In this document: one piece after another, positions 1-7,089 of the stretch
How the letters are laid out: each line of letters begins with the position of its first letter
Numbering within the stretch: the first letter of the stretch is position 1
Assembly (NCBI GenBank): GCA_005888095.1
Contig: VBKF01000115.1
Location: 1-43,019 of the forward strand
Direction: 5' to 3'
Length of the DNA stretch: 43,019 bases
Origin: Deltaproteobacteria bacterium
Lineage (GTDB): Bacteria > Desulfobacterota > Binatia > DP-6
Translations under genes and position numbers: made by a program
Notes under the pieces: generated by a model
What the model was told of the DNA's origin: nothing
Database searches by the model: none
Seen by the model: the letters and a program-made list of their open reading frames with translations, nothing else

Positions 1-147
1 GGCGGGATGCTGCGGGGTCGATGGCGCGCCGTCGCCGCCTACCATCGGCCCGATTTCCACCCGTGGCGGTACCTCGACAACCGGCGCTTCCTGTCGGAGC
101 TCCGCGACACGATCATCGATCCCGCATGGGAGGTCAGAGCGCGCTGA
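1..147 (+). CDS. C-terminal end of a probable metal-dependent hydrolase (5' truncated by window)
   Basis: Frame 1 is open from the window edge to a TGA at 145-147 and gives about 48 residues. The segment YHRPDFHPWRYLDN followed by a short charged helix resembles the C-terminus of the predicted metal-dependent hydrolase family (PF10118), whose members end with a similar FHPW segment. No catalytic region is visible because the start lies outside the window. The family assignment rests on memory of the FHPW tail alone, so the call is tentative; that this is a real coding end is more likely than the exact family. Confidence 0.45.
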   Translation, partial: GGMLRGRWRAVAAYHRPDFHPWRYLDNRRFLSELRDTIIDPAWEVRAR

Positions 148-295
148 ACCGCCGCGCGGCGGGCGACTAGTGGGGCGCAGAGCGCGGACTCGCGCCGGTC
201 CCTCGCGCTTGCGGCACCGCTTAGCGCAAAGACGCCGAGATCGGCGACGGTGGCCACCCGACAGGAAGCCGCTCCGAGTCGGCTTGGGCAGGCCG

Positions 296-868
296 ATGCC
301 AGCGCCTAATGGCAGGAACCTGGGCACGACTCGGGTCTACCGCCTGACGATCACGCTCGAACGAATCCGGCCGGCGATCTGGAGGCGATTCGAGGTACCG
401 AGTACCATCACGCTCGCCAAATTGCACCGCGTCCTCCAGCGCGTGATGGGCTGGCGTGATACGCACCTGCACCACTTCTTCGTGGATGCCCGGGGAGTCG
501 GCGTGCGCGATCCCGAGTCCGGCGATGAGGTGGAGGACGAGAAGAAGCTGACACTGGCGGAGGTGGCGCCGGCAGTGGGCACCCAATTGGCGTATGTGTA
601 CGACTTCAGCGATTACTGGCGGCACGAGGTACTGGTGGTGGCGATTGATCCGCCGGGCGAGACGCGGTCCCCGATCTGTCTCGCCGGGGAGCGCGCATGT
701 CCGCCGGAGGACTGCGGCGGCCGGCGCGGCTACGAGGCGTTCCTCACGGCGATTCAAGACCCCAGCCACGCGGAGCACGAGGAGACGCTGGCCTGGGCGG
801 GCGGCGGCTTTGACCCCGAGGCATTCGACGTACAGGCGGTCAACCGGTCACTCAAGGCGATGCGCTGA
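296..868 (+). CDS. Plasmid pRiA4b ORF-3 family protein
   Basis: A 190-residue protein of the PRiA4_ORF3 family (PF07929), found on plasmids and in accessory regions; its biochemical role is not established. Visible family hallmarks are the N-terminal YRLTITLERIRPAIWRRFEV strand block (residues 15-34), LHRVLQRVMGW (43-53), the YDFSDYWRH segment (102-110), the CPPEDCGG block (135-142) followed by GYEAFL, and the C-terminal FDPEAFD (172-178). The frame is open further upstream to 170, but that extension is arginine-rich and not family-like, so the ATG at 296, preceded by GGGCAGG, was chosen. Neighbours are unrelated small genes, consistent with accessory DNA. Confidence 0.88.
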   Translation: MPAPNGRNLGTTRVYRLTITLERIRPAIWRRFEVPSTITLAKLHRVLQRVMGWRDTHLHHFFVDARGVGVRDPESGDEVEDEKKLTLAEVAPAVGTQLAYVYDFSDYWRHEVLVVAIDPPGETRSPICLAGERACPPEDCGGRRGYEAFLTAIQDPSHAEHEETLAWAGGGFDPEAFDVQAVNRSLKAMR

Positions 869-877
869 CGGAGGGAG

Positions 878-1123
878 TCAGCCCGCCGCGCAGCTACGAC
901 CGAACAAGCTGCAACGAAGCGCGAGGAAGAGAAGCCACAGCGCGAACACGAGGACGGTGCCGACCCCGAGGACAGCGACGTTCCTGACCCACCGCCTTAC
1001 CATCGCCTCGGAGAACTCGCGCCAGCCAAGGGTGAGTGGCGGCGAGAAAAGCGTGACGAGAGCCGCCCACGCGGCGGCGATCACGACCACCAGCGCGAGG
1101 AGCAGGAACAGGCGGCTAGCCAT
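878..1123 (-). CDS. Small two-TM membrane protein
   Basis: An 81-residue protein with two clear hydrophobic segments, about residues 4-26 and 48-70, separated by a charged loop containing REFSEAMVRRW; a short cysteine-containing tail follows. An AGGGGG Shine-Dalgarno sequence lies 8 bases before the ATG, and the composition (hydrophobic blocks, charged loop) is unlike a random antisense frame. It is convergent with the pRiA4b ORF-3 gene, with stop codons 9 bases apart. No family is recognised and no function is proposed; the two-helix hairpin suggests an inner-membrane location. Confidence 0.6.
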   Translation of the reverse strand: MASRLFLLLALVVVIAAAWAALVTLFSPPLTLGWREFSEAMVRRWVRNVAVLGVGTVLVFALWLLFLALRCSLFGRSCAAG

Positions 1124-1272
1124 TGTCGTCGCCCCCTGCTTACACCTCGGCGGGCTCTCCGGCGACGCGGAGGCGATCCTCGGTTGCCCTCACACGGCCT
1201 ACCACCCCGCTCGCGAGCCCGCTCCTACCATGCTACTCGCCGGCCGTGTCGCTCGTCACGTGCGCCGAGTAA

Positions 1273-1495
1273 CATGGTCGGGAGGACGTTCTCGAAGCCG
1301 ACCGGATCGGTGACGAAGAGGAGTGCGTGCTCCGCGACCACCTCCTGGCCGTCCATCCGAAGACGGTGCAGCCGGAGACACTCGGCGCGCTGCTCCTATA
1401 CTTCTTGGGCCGACGAGAAGGACCGGGACGAGATCGCGAAGCTCTGTGCGGACCTCGTAGCGGCCAGCTTCATCGAGCCGACGACGCGGCACTGA
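1273..1495 (+). pseudogene. Small hypothetical gene broken by a one-base frameshift
   Basis: Frame 1 after the TAA at 1270 reads an acidic peptide (EDVLEADRIGDEEECVLRDH, then leading to ALLLYFLG) up to about 1410. The sense-like reading then continues in frame 2 (DEKDRDEIAKLCADLVAASF) to the TGA at 1493. Removing a single C near 1411 would join both halves into one coherent protein of about 73 residues. The two halves have matching composition and neither ends naturally at the junction. It is therefore a decayed gene or a sequencing/assembly indel. No family is recognised, and no convincing ATG exists at the 5' end (GTG 1327 is internal to the coherent reading). Confidence 0.45.
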
Positions 1496-1706
1496 CGGCT
1501 CGGACCGCTCCTGCGGTAGGCCGAAAAGGGACGGAAAAGACCCGTGCGGGGATTCTGGTATACGGTCAAGAGCGACGGATAGGTAACGCGATCAGGCGGG
1601 CTGTAAGGCGCCCTGAACGCTTCGCTCAATTCCGAGGTGGCCGGGCAGTGCTCCCGTTTCGAAACCGACTCGGCGCACCTGGCCTGGCAGGCAGGCGCAC
1701 TCCCTC

Positions 1707-1886
1707 CTATGCCGTCCCCTTCTTCGGCCCCGTCTTCCGTTTGAGCTTCTCTTCAATCGCCTCCGTCACGAAGTGCATGAGCACGATGTCGTGCGTCACG
1801 CAGTACAGCCTCAGGCGACGGTGAAGCTCTTTCGGGACGCGGGTCGCCAACTGCGTCTGGGCTTCTTCGGCCTGAGCCTTCGCCAT
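1707..1886 (-). CDS. Small ribbon-helix-helix-like protein
   Basis: A 59-residue protein. After a polar N-terminus, TQLATRVPKELHRRLRLYC (about residues 11-29) has the beta-strand plus amphipathic helix pattern of ribbon-helix-helix DNA-binding proteins, followed by a second helix (LMHFVTEAIEEKLKRK). The A of its ATG is the last base of the upstream gene's TGA (TGATG), so the two genes are translationally coupled. RHH proteins usually act as dimeric repressors, often of their own small operon or of a toxin; neither is demonstrated here. The N-terminus could be longer, since the frame is open upstream to 2051, but that part overlaps the neighbouring gene and is not protein-like. Confidence 0.6.
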   Translation of the reverse strand: MAKAQAEEAQTQLATRVPKELHRRLRLYCVTHDIVLMHFVTEAIEEKLKRKTGPKKGTA

Positions 1887-2194
1887 CAGGCCGCCTTCGT
1901 CTTCGCGCCGGCTGCGCGTCCCGGACCCCGCCGCCTGCGACGGCGGCGAACGACCTTGGTCTTCGAAGCTGGCGTCGCAGCCGCTCGCTTCTTCTGCGCC
2001 ATCTTCTCGGCAACCGCCTTCGGCGGACGACCGGGACCACCGGGGCGCCACGACTCACGCGCTCTGCGGCGGCGACGCGGACCGTTCTTGGGCTTCGTCG
2101 TCGCCATGCCGCCGAACAACGAGTGGATCGCGGAGCGGACTTCCTGCTGCACCATGTCGCGGATCACCGTCATGAGGCTTCGCTGTCTCGGCAT
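1886..2194 (-). CDS. Small basic protein with AT-hook-like motif
   Basis: A 102-residue, extremely basic protein. The first 30 residues (RSLMTVIRDMVQQEVRSAIH, ending near SLFGGM) look like an amphipathic helix suited to oligomerisation. The rest is lysine/arginine/alanine/proline-rich and contains GGPGRPPKAVAEK, close to the GRP core of AT-hooks, and RRRRRRRGPGR. The start has a strong AAGGAGG at suitable distance. It is the first gene of a two-gene unit with the RHH-like protein. DNA or RNA binding is inferred from charge and the GRPPK motif; no family is recognised. Similar basic tails occur in histone-like proteins of GC-rich bacteria. Confidence 0.6.
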   Translation of the reverse strand: MPRQRSLMTVIRDMVQQEVRSAIHSLFGGMATTKPKNGPRRRRRARESWRPGGPGRPPKAVAEKMAQKKRAAATPASKTKVVRRRRRRRGPGRAAGAKTKAA

Positions 2195-2214
2195 CGACTC
2201 CTCCTTGTCGGCGC

Positions 2215-2243
2215 GAGATACACGAAAGGACGATCACCCGCAA
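2215..2243 (-). promoter_or_regulatory. Possible promoter for the small basic/RHH gene pair
   Basis: On the minus strand TTGCGG and TATCTC are separated by 17 bases, 21 bases upstream of the ATG at 2194. Both hexamers match the sigma-70 consensus only in part. The DUF420 gene upstream on the same strand stops 59 bases away, so read-through is the alternative. Confidence 0.25.
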
Positions 2244-2253
2244 AGTCCGGGGC

Positions 2254-2820
2254 TCAATGACCGGAATGGTAGAGGAGGACGTACACGAGGACGCCGCTGA
2301 CCGAGACGTAGAGCCAGATGGGCAGCGTCACACGCGCGAGCCGCCGGTGGCGGTCGAAGCGGCCGCACCACGCACGGTAGATCGTCATCAGCGCCAGCGG
2401 CACCACGAGAGCCGCCAGCACGATATGGGGAACGAGCAGCCCGAAGTAGACGGGGCGCAGCCACGCCGCACCGTGGAAGGGGACCGAGCCCACGCGGGCG
2501 TGGTGCATCAAGTAGGTGATGAGGAAGAGGGAGGAGGCGGCGAAGGCCGCGATCATGCACGTTCGGTGGGCGGCAACGCGGCGGCGTCGGATGAGCACGT
2601 ACCCGGTGCTGAGGAGGATCGTCGCCGTGGCGTTGAGCGAGGCGTTGATCTCGGGAAGCCACGACGACCCAGCAGCGTGCCCACCGTGCGGCGCGTAGAT
2701 GACGAGGGCAACGCCCCCGATGACGATGGTGCTGAGCGCGCCGATGACCCAGGCGGCGAGCCGCTCGGTCGCGGCCGCCGCTTCAGGCGCGCTCGGCGCG
2801 AGAGGGGTGGGTTCCGTCAT
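2254..2820 (-). CDS. DUF420 family membrane protein
   Basis: A 188-residue integral membrane protein of the DUF420 family (PF04238), relatives of which are encoded near cytochrome oxidase assembly genes. After a short Ala/Pro/Glu-rich N-terminus, hydrophobic segments cover about residues 22-42, 54-75, 86-106, 120-145 and 163-184. Family features seen are INASLNATATILLSTGY, the HRTCM segment (loop plus His), LITYLMHH and the C-terminal GVLVYVLLYH. Histidines in these segments could bind metal or haem, but this is not shown. The frame extends upstream to 3162, but the ATG at 2820 (MTEPTPL) begins the family-like part. No oxidase gene is nearby, so the usual context is missing. Confidence 0.85.
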   Translation of the reverse strand: MTEPTPLAPSAPEAAAATERLAAWVIGALSTIVIGGVALVIYAPHGGHAAGSSWLPEINASLNATATILLSTGYVLIRRRRVAAHRTCMIAAFAASSLFLITYLMHHARVGSVPFHGAAWLRPVYFGLLVPHIVLAALVVPLALMTIYRAWCGRFDRHRRLARVTLPIWLYVSVSGVLVYVLLYHSGH

Positions 2821-2952
2821 GGGCGGCGCGGGAAATCTTGGCCCGGCGTGCGCACAGTGTCCACGGGCTCGGCCATCGGAGAGGGCACGGCGTGGCGGGC
2901 GAGTTGACGACCGGCCCGCCACCGCCCAAGCTGATCGGAAGGTACGGCGACG

Positions 2953-3393
2953 GTGCAACCCGAAACGGCGAGATGGTTGAACGAGAGCCGGGGCAGCTTC
3001 GGTGCTGCCCACAGCCGGTTCAACGACATCTCCTCGATGGATGTCACCGGCGCGGGCGCCCTGTTCATGTCGGCCGAGTACGCGGTGAAGGCGGTCATCG
3101 TTGAGCACTACGGTTTCCTCCCCCCGTCCTTTGAGACCCACCGGATCGTCAACCTCTCGCATCGGATCGCCTTATGGCCCCAGCTTCCCTCCGACCTGCG
3201 GACGCATCTGGCCGACATGGCGCTCCTCGACCCCAACGTCCGCTACCCCCGCGAGACCGCCTACGAGACGTTGGTCTCGTCGTCATCGAACGCGGAGTGG
3301 CAGCAGCGCCTGACGACCGCGCCACGGTTCATCCAGTACATCGAGCGCGACGTGATCGGGAACCCCACCACCCTCGGAAAGCTGACCTTCTGA
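2953..3393 (+). CDS. HEPN domain protein
   Basis: A 146-residue all-helical protein with the layout of HEPN domains (PF05168): an N-terminal helix with the ARWLNESRGSF pattern, AEYAVKAVIVEHYGFLP, a THRIVNLSHRI segment, and VRYPRETAYE, matching the RYP element often seen in HEPN proteins. The GTG start has GGAAGG 10 bases upstream. HEPN proteins can be ribonuclease toxins with an R-x4-6-H motif or non-catalytic partners; a convincing R-x4-6-H is not present here. No minimal nucleotidyltransferase partner gene is found within the flanking kilobases, so it appears orphaned. The function is not known from sequence. Confidence 0.72.
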   Translation: MQPETARWLNESRGSFGAAHSRFNDISSMDVTGAGALFMSAEYAVKAVIVEHYGFLPPSFETHRIVNLSHRIALWPQLPSDLRTHLADMALLDPNVRYPRETAYETLVSSSSNAEWQQRLTTAPRFIQYIERDVIGNPTTLGKLTF

Positions 3394-3478
3394 CAGCGTC
3401 GCTGCTCTCACCTCGCGGCGCGGTGCGCGGCGCTGATCCTTAAGACCGCCGCCAGCGTCGGTAGGCAGGCGAATCGCA

Positions 3479-3721
3479 ATGGCGCAGAAGGGATCGCAGT
3501 TTCGAGCCGAAGCCAATCCCGCGCTCCGCACGGTGTGCGCCCAGTGCGGCAAGAGCATTCCGACCGAAGTGGGCCATCCCCATCCGCTCGACGCGGAAGA
3601 TCGTGGCGTCTGGCGGGAAACGTGGGGCCTCGTCGGTATGGAGAACGGGAGTCCGAGGGTCTTCCCGACCTGTAACGAGTGTTACCAGGCTGGCTGGCGG
3701 CCACCGGGCTTCGTCCACTGA
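3479..3721 (+). CDS. Small four-cysteine (zinc-ribbon-like) protein
   Basis: An 80-residue protein with two CxxC pairs, CAQC at 20-23 and CNEC at 65-68, spaced as in a small zinc knuckle or treble clef. Between them lie HPHPLDAEDRGVWRETWGLV and a hydrophilic turn. The start ATG follows GGCAGG at reasonable spacing. Zn binding is inferred from the cysteines. No named family is recognised. It sits between the HEPN and DUF3303 genes with short gaps but is not obviously co-functional with either. Confidence 0.65.
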   Translation: MAQKGSQFRAEANPALRTVCAQCGKSIPTEVGHPHPLDAEDRGVWRETWGLVGMENGSPRVFPTCNECYQAGWRPPGFVH

Positions 3722-3753
3722 TCGAGGCCGCGAGACACTCGGGGATGCCAGTT

Positions 3754-4026
3754 TCAGAGTCGAGGCGCGACGGTGGCCGCCGCTTCCGCCGACGTGACCA
3801 CGGGAAAGACCTCGAACTCGATCAAGTCCTCCCAGCGCGCCGTCCACTGCGTCAGGAGCGCTCGGTCCTCGCACTCCATGATCTGGAAGCAGCGCCGGAA
3901 GTCCTCCGTGACCCAACTCGCCACGTATCCAAGCCCCTGAGGCACGAGTCTGCCCTCGTCGCGAAGGCGCCGGTACACCGGCAGCGGATCGCCGTTGCGG
4001 AAGTGCTCGATGACCATGTACTGCAT
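3754..4026 (-). CDS. DUF3303 family protein
   Basis: A 90-residue protein matching the DUF3303 family over its entire length: MQYMVIEHFRNGDPLPVYRR, GLGYVASWV, CFQIMECEDRALLTQW and LIEFEVFPVVTSAEA. The ferredoxin-like alpha/beta pattern resembles dimeric alpha-beta barrel monooxygenase-like proteins, but no catalytic function is known for the family. The ATG is preceded by GGGGGAAG-like purines. It lies next to the truncated metallophosphoesterase on the same strand. Confidence 0.8.
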   Translation of the reverse strand: MQYMVIEHFRNGDPLPVYRRLRDEGRLVPQGLGYVASWVTEDFRRCFQIMECEDRALLTQWTARWEDLIEFEVFPVVTSAEAAATVAPRL

Positions 4027-4075
4027 GCGGCTTCCCCCGATGAATGTTCACGTAAATCGTTGGCCGTAGACCCCC

Positions 4076-4267
4076 TTACCGACCGGCTTCGCGGGCGAGC
4101 CGCTTTCTCGCCCTGGAGACCATCGAACTGCTCATGCCGCCCCACGCGTCGCCGAAGTGCGTGAGGTCGCCCGTGAGGATTGCCCAGTCAGCTTCATGGA
4201 GTGATGGACCGAGCCGTTCGATGGCTTGAAAAGCAATGTGAATGTCACCGAAGCAGACGAGCCGCAC
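4076..4267 (-). pseudogene. Truncated calcineurin-like metallophosphoesterase (N-terminal fragment)
   Basis: Residues 1-40 carry the first two metal-binding motifs of calcineurin-like phosphoesterases, FGDIH (near residues 6-10) and ILTGDLTHFG (30-39). After residue about 42 the reading turns into unrelated sequence (MSSSMVSRARKRLAREAGR) and stops, whereas intact enzymes run to about 200-250 residues with later GNHD and GHxH motifs; none of these occurs on either strand downstream. The start is a GTG without a Shine-Dalgarno sequence. The gene is a remnant cut by deletion or rearrangement close to position 4,140. Confidence 0.65.
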
Positions 4268-4347
4268 CGGGGGGTTGTAACTGGCGCGCCGTAGTGCCGC
4301 AACGACGGCGGGCGGCGACGCGCACGGCCCGCTCGGCAGCGCTCGGC

Positions 4348-4376
4348 TTGTGACCCCATGCCGCCCTTGCTAGCGT
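4348..4376 (+). promoter_or_regulatory. Possible promoter of the secreted repeat protein
   Basis: TTGTGA and TAGCGT are separated by 17 bases and lie 35 bases before the ATG at 4411. The -10 resembles the TAGCNT hexamers of two other candidate promoters in this window (34,823 and 24,710). Confidence 0.35.
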
Positions 4377-4410
4377 CGTCTCGCTGGACGTGCAGCGAGG
4401 AGGTGAGGGG

Positions 4411-6639
4411 ATGAGGATGACGAGGGCAACGCTGCGCAGCGTCGCGGCGCTGGGAATTTTGGCAGGCGGCGCGCTGGCCGCGGCTCCCTACGACTTTACG
4501 GGCCACTGGACCGGCGGTGCACAGGAACGCGGCAAATCCGCCGTGACATTGACGGCGGACTTCACGGCCAGCGGTGCCAAGACCTTCACCGGGACGATCG
4601 TTGCGACAGGTGATGACGACAAGCCGGGCCAGTGTCCGGTGACCGGCAGGGCCAAGCGGCGCCTGAACGTGTCCATGCACGGCACGTGCGACGACGGCGG
4701 CACCCTCAACCTCCATGGCCGCGTGAACCCGAACAAGCAGACGATCGCGGGAACCTTCGTCGAGAAGCGGAAAGGGCGCCGGCACCGGGGGACGTTCACT
4801 CTCGGCGCTGCCGGGACCGCTCTCAAGGGTGCGGTCTTGGCGCCGACGGCCAGCCTTGCGACGCTCCAGCGCAGGAGCTTCGTGGGAACGATGCTCGCGA
4901 GGCTCATTCCGGGCGCCTACGCGCAGTCCTCGGGACTGGTCCCGGTGCCCAATGCGAACATCCTGGTCTTCACCATCGACAACAGCGGCCGGCCGACGTC
5001 CACCACGCCGATTGCGAAAACCACGTCCGACAGCAACGGCAGTTACTCCCTCACACTGCCGCGGGGCACGAACCTTGGCAGCAATCTGCTGATCCAGGCC
5101 AGCAACTCCACCACGCCGGCTCCGGTCGGCGGCGCCGGCCAGCAATGCAGCTGCCCGGCAACGCAGACCACCCTGGACTTGTCGCCGATCTCGGAATATG
5201 CGACGCGGGCGCTGATCGCGGCGCTCGCCAGCAATTCCAGCACCCTGGCCAATTACACGCCGGGCGAGATCAACGCGATCATCGCGAAGGTGACCACGCT
5301 CGCGCGGGACCCGAGCCTGGTTGGCACGACCATCCAGGACACCATCACCAACATCACGAACGCGATCGATCCGGCGATCCAGGACGATCTCAGGAACGCG
5401 GCCACGCCCGGCGAGGCGTCGGTGCCCCAGGGCCTGGGCGGCACTTACAATTTCGTGAGCTTCTCCGCGGATGACACCGGCACCCGCCTGAGCATGGATC
5501 AGCAGTCGGGCACGGTGAACGTCGACGTTTCGGCCAAGACCTTCTCGCATACGGGCCCCAAGTCGTCGGTCAACCTCGACGAGGTCTGTTCGGCCGACCA
5601 GAACACGCCGTGCAACCGTTCGTTCACGCGGAACGCGTCCAGCGCGACCAAGAGCGGCGATGGCAGCATCGGCCTGCTGGGCGGAAATCAGCTCCTGTTC
5701 CAGCCCTCGAACGGGAGTGAAGGGGCGCTCGGGTTCTACAACTCGTCCGGCGACGTCATCGTGCTGGCGGCGGGCGATGGGCTGATCGTCGCCTTCAAGC
5801 AGGCGAGCAGCGCGCCCACGCTCGGTGGCAGCTATCACGGCGTCCAGCTCGGCGGCAGCTTGAGCGACAGCTTCGCCGTGGCGCAGGGCAATCCGTTCAA
5901 CCTCGGAGAAGCGAGCACGGGAGTCAACGACCCGGTGACGATCTCCGGCGGCACCGTCAGCGGGACCAACAGCAGGAACGTCTTGTCCAAAGACATCACC
6001 TGCAATGGCGGGGCGAGCTGCTCGTACACCGAGACGGTGAGCGGCAGCAGCGGCGGCGGCAGCTTCAGCGCGCCGGTGTCGGTTGACGGCACGGGCGCCC
6101 TGACGGTCTCACCGAGCGGGGAGGTGGCGCACGAGGGAGCGGTGAGCGCGGATGGCAACCTGTTTGCCTTCGTCGATGGCGATCCCGTCGGCCACGGCGA
6201 CGCCGGCATCGTCATCGGCGTGAAGCAGGGCAGCGGGATGACCAATGCCAGCCTGAACGGATCGTACGGCTTCGTGTCCTACGAGTTCGGCCTCGGGCCC
6301 GGCTCGCGCAGTCTGCAGGGCCAGAGCGGCAGCGTGAACCTGGACGGCAGCGGCGGTGTCACCGCGAATCTCGCCGGCACCCAGCTCCGGGTCAGCACGG
6401 GCTGCAGCGGCGGCTTCTGCCCGGGCACTGTCGTGGGTCAGAACTCGAAGACGGAGTCGCCGAACACGACCTACAGCGTGACCGCGACGGGCGGGGTCAC
6501 CATCGCCGGTTCGAACGGCACGATTTCCGGTTTCGCGAGCCCCGACGGAAGTGTCCTCGTGTTCACCGAGACGCACGACGGTTCCGGCCAGAACAACGAC
6601 ATCGACAGCCAACGCGGGTTGTTCGTGATGTTGAAGTAG
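4411..6639 (+). CDS. Large secreted protein with three repeated beta-rich modules
   Basis: A 742-residue exported protein. Residues 1-24 form a signal peptide (basic start, hydrophobic core, likely cleavage around ALAAA). A first beta-rich domain covers about 26-135 with one cysteine pair. Residues 178-230 resemble a CNA-B/transthyretin-like fold (NANILVFTIDNSGRP, then SDSNGSYSLTLPRG). A helical linker spans 258-335. Then three modules follow at about 341-466, 469-606 and 613-742. Each begins L/I-x-G-S/T-Y and ends in a hydrophobic strand plus lysine (LIVAFK, IVIGVK, LFVMLK), and each contains one close cysteine pair (393/401, 531/537, 665/670). Start: AGGAGGTG lies 8 bases before the ATG; a GTG at 4390 is in frame but has no such site. 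No enzyme motif was found; a surface or adhesive role is only a guess. Confidence 0.85.
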   Translation: MRMTRATLRSVAALGILAGGALAAAPYDFTGHWTGGAQERGKSAVTLTADFTASGAKTFTGTIVATGDDDKPGQCPVTGRAKRRLNVSMHGTCDDGGTLNLHGRVNPNKQTIAGTFVEKRKGRRHRGTFTLGAAGTALKGAVLAPTASLATLQRRSFVGTMLARLIPGAYAQSSGLVPVPNANILVFTIDNSGRPTSTTPIAKTTSDSNGSYSLTLPRGTNLGSNLLIQASNSTTPAPVGGAGQQCSCPATQTTLDLSPISEYATRALIAALASNSSTLANYTPGEINAIIAKVTTLARDPSLVGTTIQDTITNITNAIDPAIQDDLRNAATPGEASVPQGLGGTYNFVSFSADDTGTRLSMDQQSGTVNVDVSAKTFSHTGPKSSVNLDEVCSADQNTPCNRSFTRNASSATKSGDGSIGLLGGNQLLFQPSNGSEGALGFYNSSGDVIVLAAGDGLIVAFKQASSAPTLGGSYHGVQLGGSLSDSFAVAQGNPFNLGEASTGVNDPVTISGGTVSGTNSRNVLSKDITCNGGASCSYTETVSGSSGGGSFSAPVSVDGTGALTVSPSGEVAHEGAVSADGNLFAFVDGDPVGHGDAGIVIGVKQGSGMTNASLNGSYGFVSYEFGLGPGSRSLQGQSGSVNLDGSGGVTANLAGTQLRVSTGCSGGFCPGTVVGQNSKTESPNTTYSVTATGGVTIAGSNGTISGFASPDGSVLVFTETHDGSGQNNDIDSQRGLFVMLK

Positions 6640-6680
6640 GCCCCGTCGCGGCCGGAGTCGTCCCCGGCCGCGGGCAATGC

Positions 6681-6717
6681 AAAAAGCCGCGCGATCGCCT
6701 TCGCGCGGCTTTTTTTT
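6681..6717 (+). terminator. Rho-independent terminator
   Basis: A perfect 14-bp stem (6681-6694 with 6701-6714), six-base loop and a run of eight T. It ends the gene of the secreted repeat protein 41 bases upstream. The A-run on the 5' side makes it potentially active in both directions. Confidence 0.92.
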
Positions 6718-6840
6718 CGAAGTGCGGAAATCACGCGCCGGCACACCTTCTACCCGGACGCACGCGGAGCGAGGTCCGCGTCGCCTCGTTCGGTTCTAGC
6801 TAGCGCAAGCCTGGCCGCCCATGGTAGGGTCGTCGGCCCG

Positions 6841-7053
6841 GTGGGTGAGGTCATCGCGTTCGAGGAGCTCGTGCGGATGCGGCGCCGGCGGGTGGCGCTC
6901 GCGGTCCACGCGCGCTGTCGGCTGATCCTCGCGGCCTCCGTCGCGGCAGCACGTGACGAGCTCGTGACGGCGCCGGCGCGCGAACGTCTGGTGCGCCTCG
7001 CCCGCCTACGCAAGCTCGAGGAACTCCAGGAGTACGCGAGCGCACTCGGATAG
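6841..7053 (+). CDS. Small charged helical hypothetical protein
   Basis: A 70-residue protein, start GTG, 36 bases upstream of rmuC and in the same direction. It is predicted mostly helical, with an arginine-rich patch (MRRRRVALAVHARCR) and a leucine-rich C-terminus (RLVRLARLRKLEELQEYA) able to form a short coiled coil. No clear Shine-Dalgarno sequence precedes the GTG. No family is recognised. The opposite-strand frame here is low-complexity and was rejected. It may be co-transcribed with rmuC. Confidence 0.45.
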   Translation: MGEVIAFEELVRMRRRRVALAVHARCRLILAASVAAARDELVTAPARERLVRLARLRKLEELQEYASALG

Positions 7054-7089
7054 GCACACCCGGGCGGCGCCGAGGGGAGAGGAGGGGCG

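Noticed and set aside
170-295. Longer N-terminus for the pRiA4b ORF-3 protein (start at 170)
   Set aside because: The added 42 residues are arginine-rich and do not match the family; the ATG at 296 gives a normal length.
1500-1706. Possible coding remnant between the frameshifted gene and the RHH-like gene
   Set aside because: All frames are short or Arg/Pro-rich and no motif or repeat was recognised; treated as intergenic.
4132-5838. 568-residue open frame on the minus strand
   Set aside because: Antisense to the secreted repeat protein, which has a signal peptide and internal repeats. Only the 4,076-4,267 metallophosphoesterase remnant in a different frame is supported.
6720-6840. Minus-strand frame 6,750-7,169 as a gene
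   Set aside because: Ser/Arg/Ala-rich low complexity, antisense to the start of rmuC, no Shine-Dalgarno sequence.
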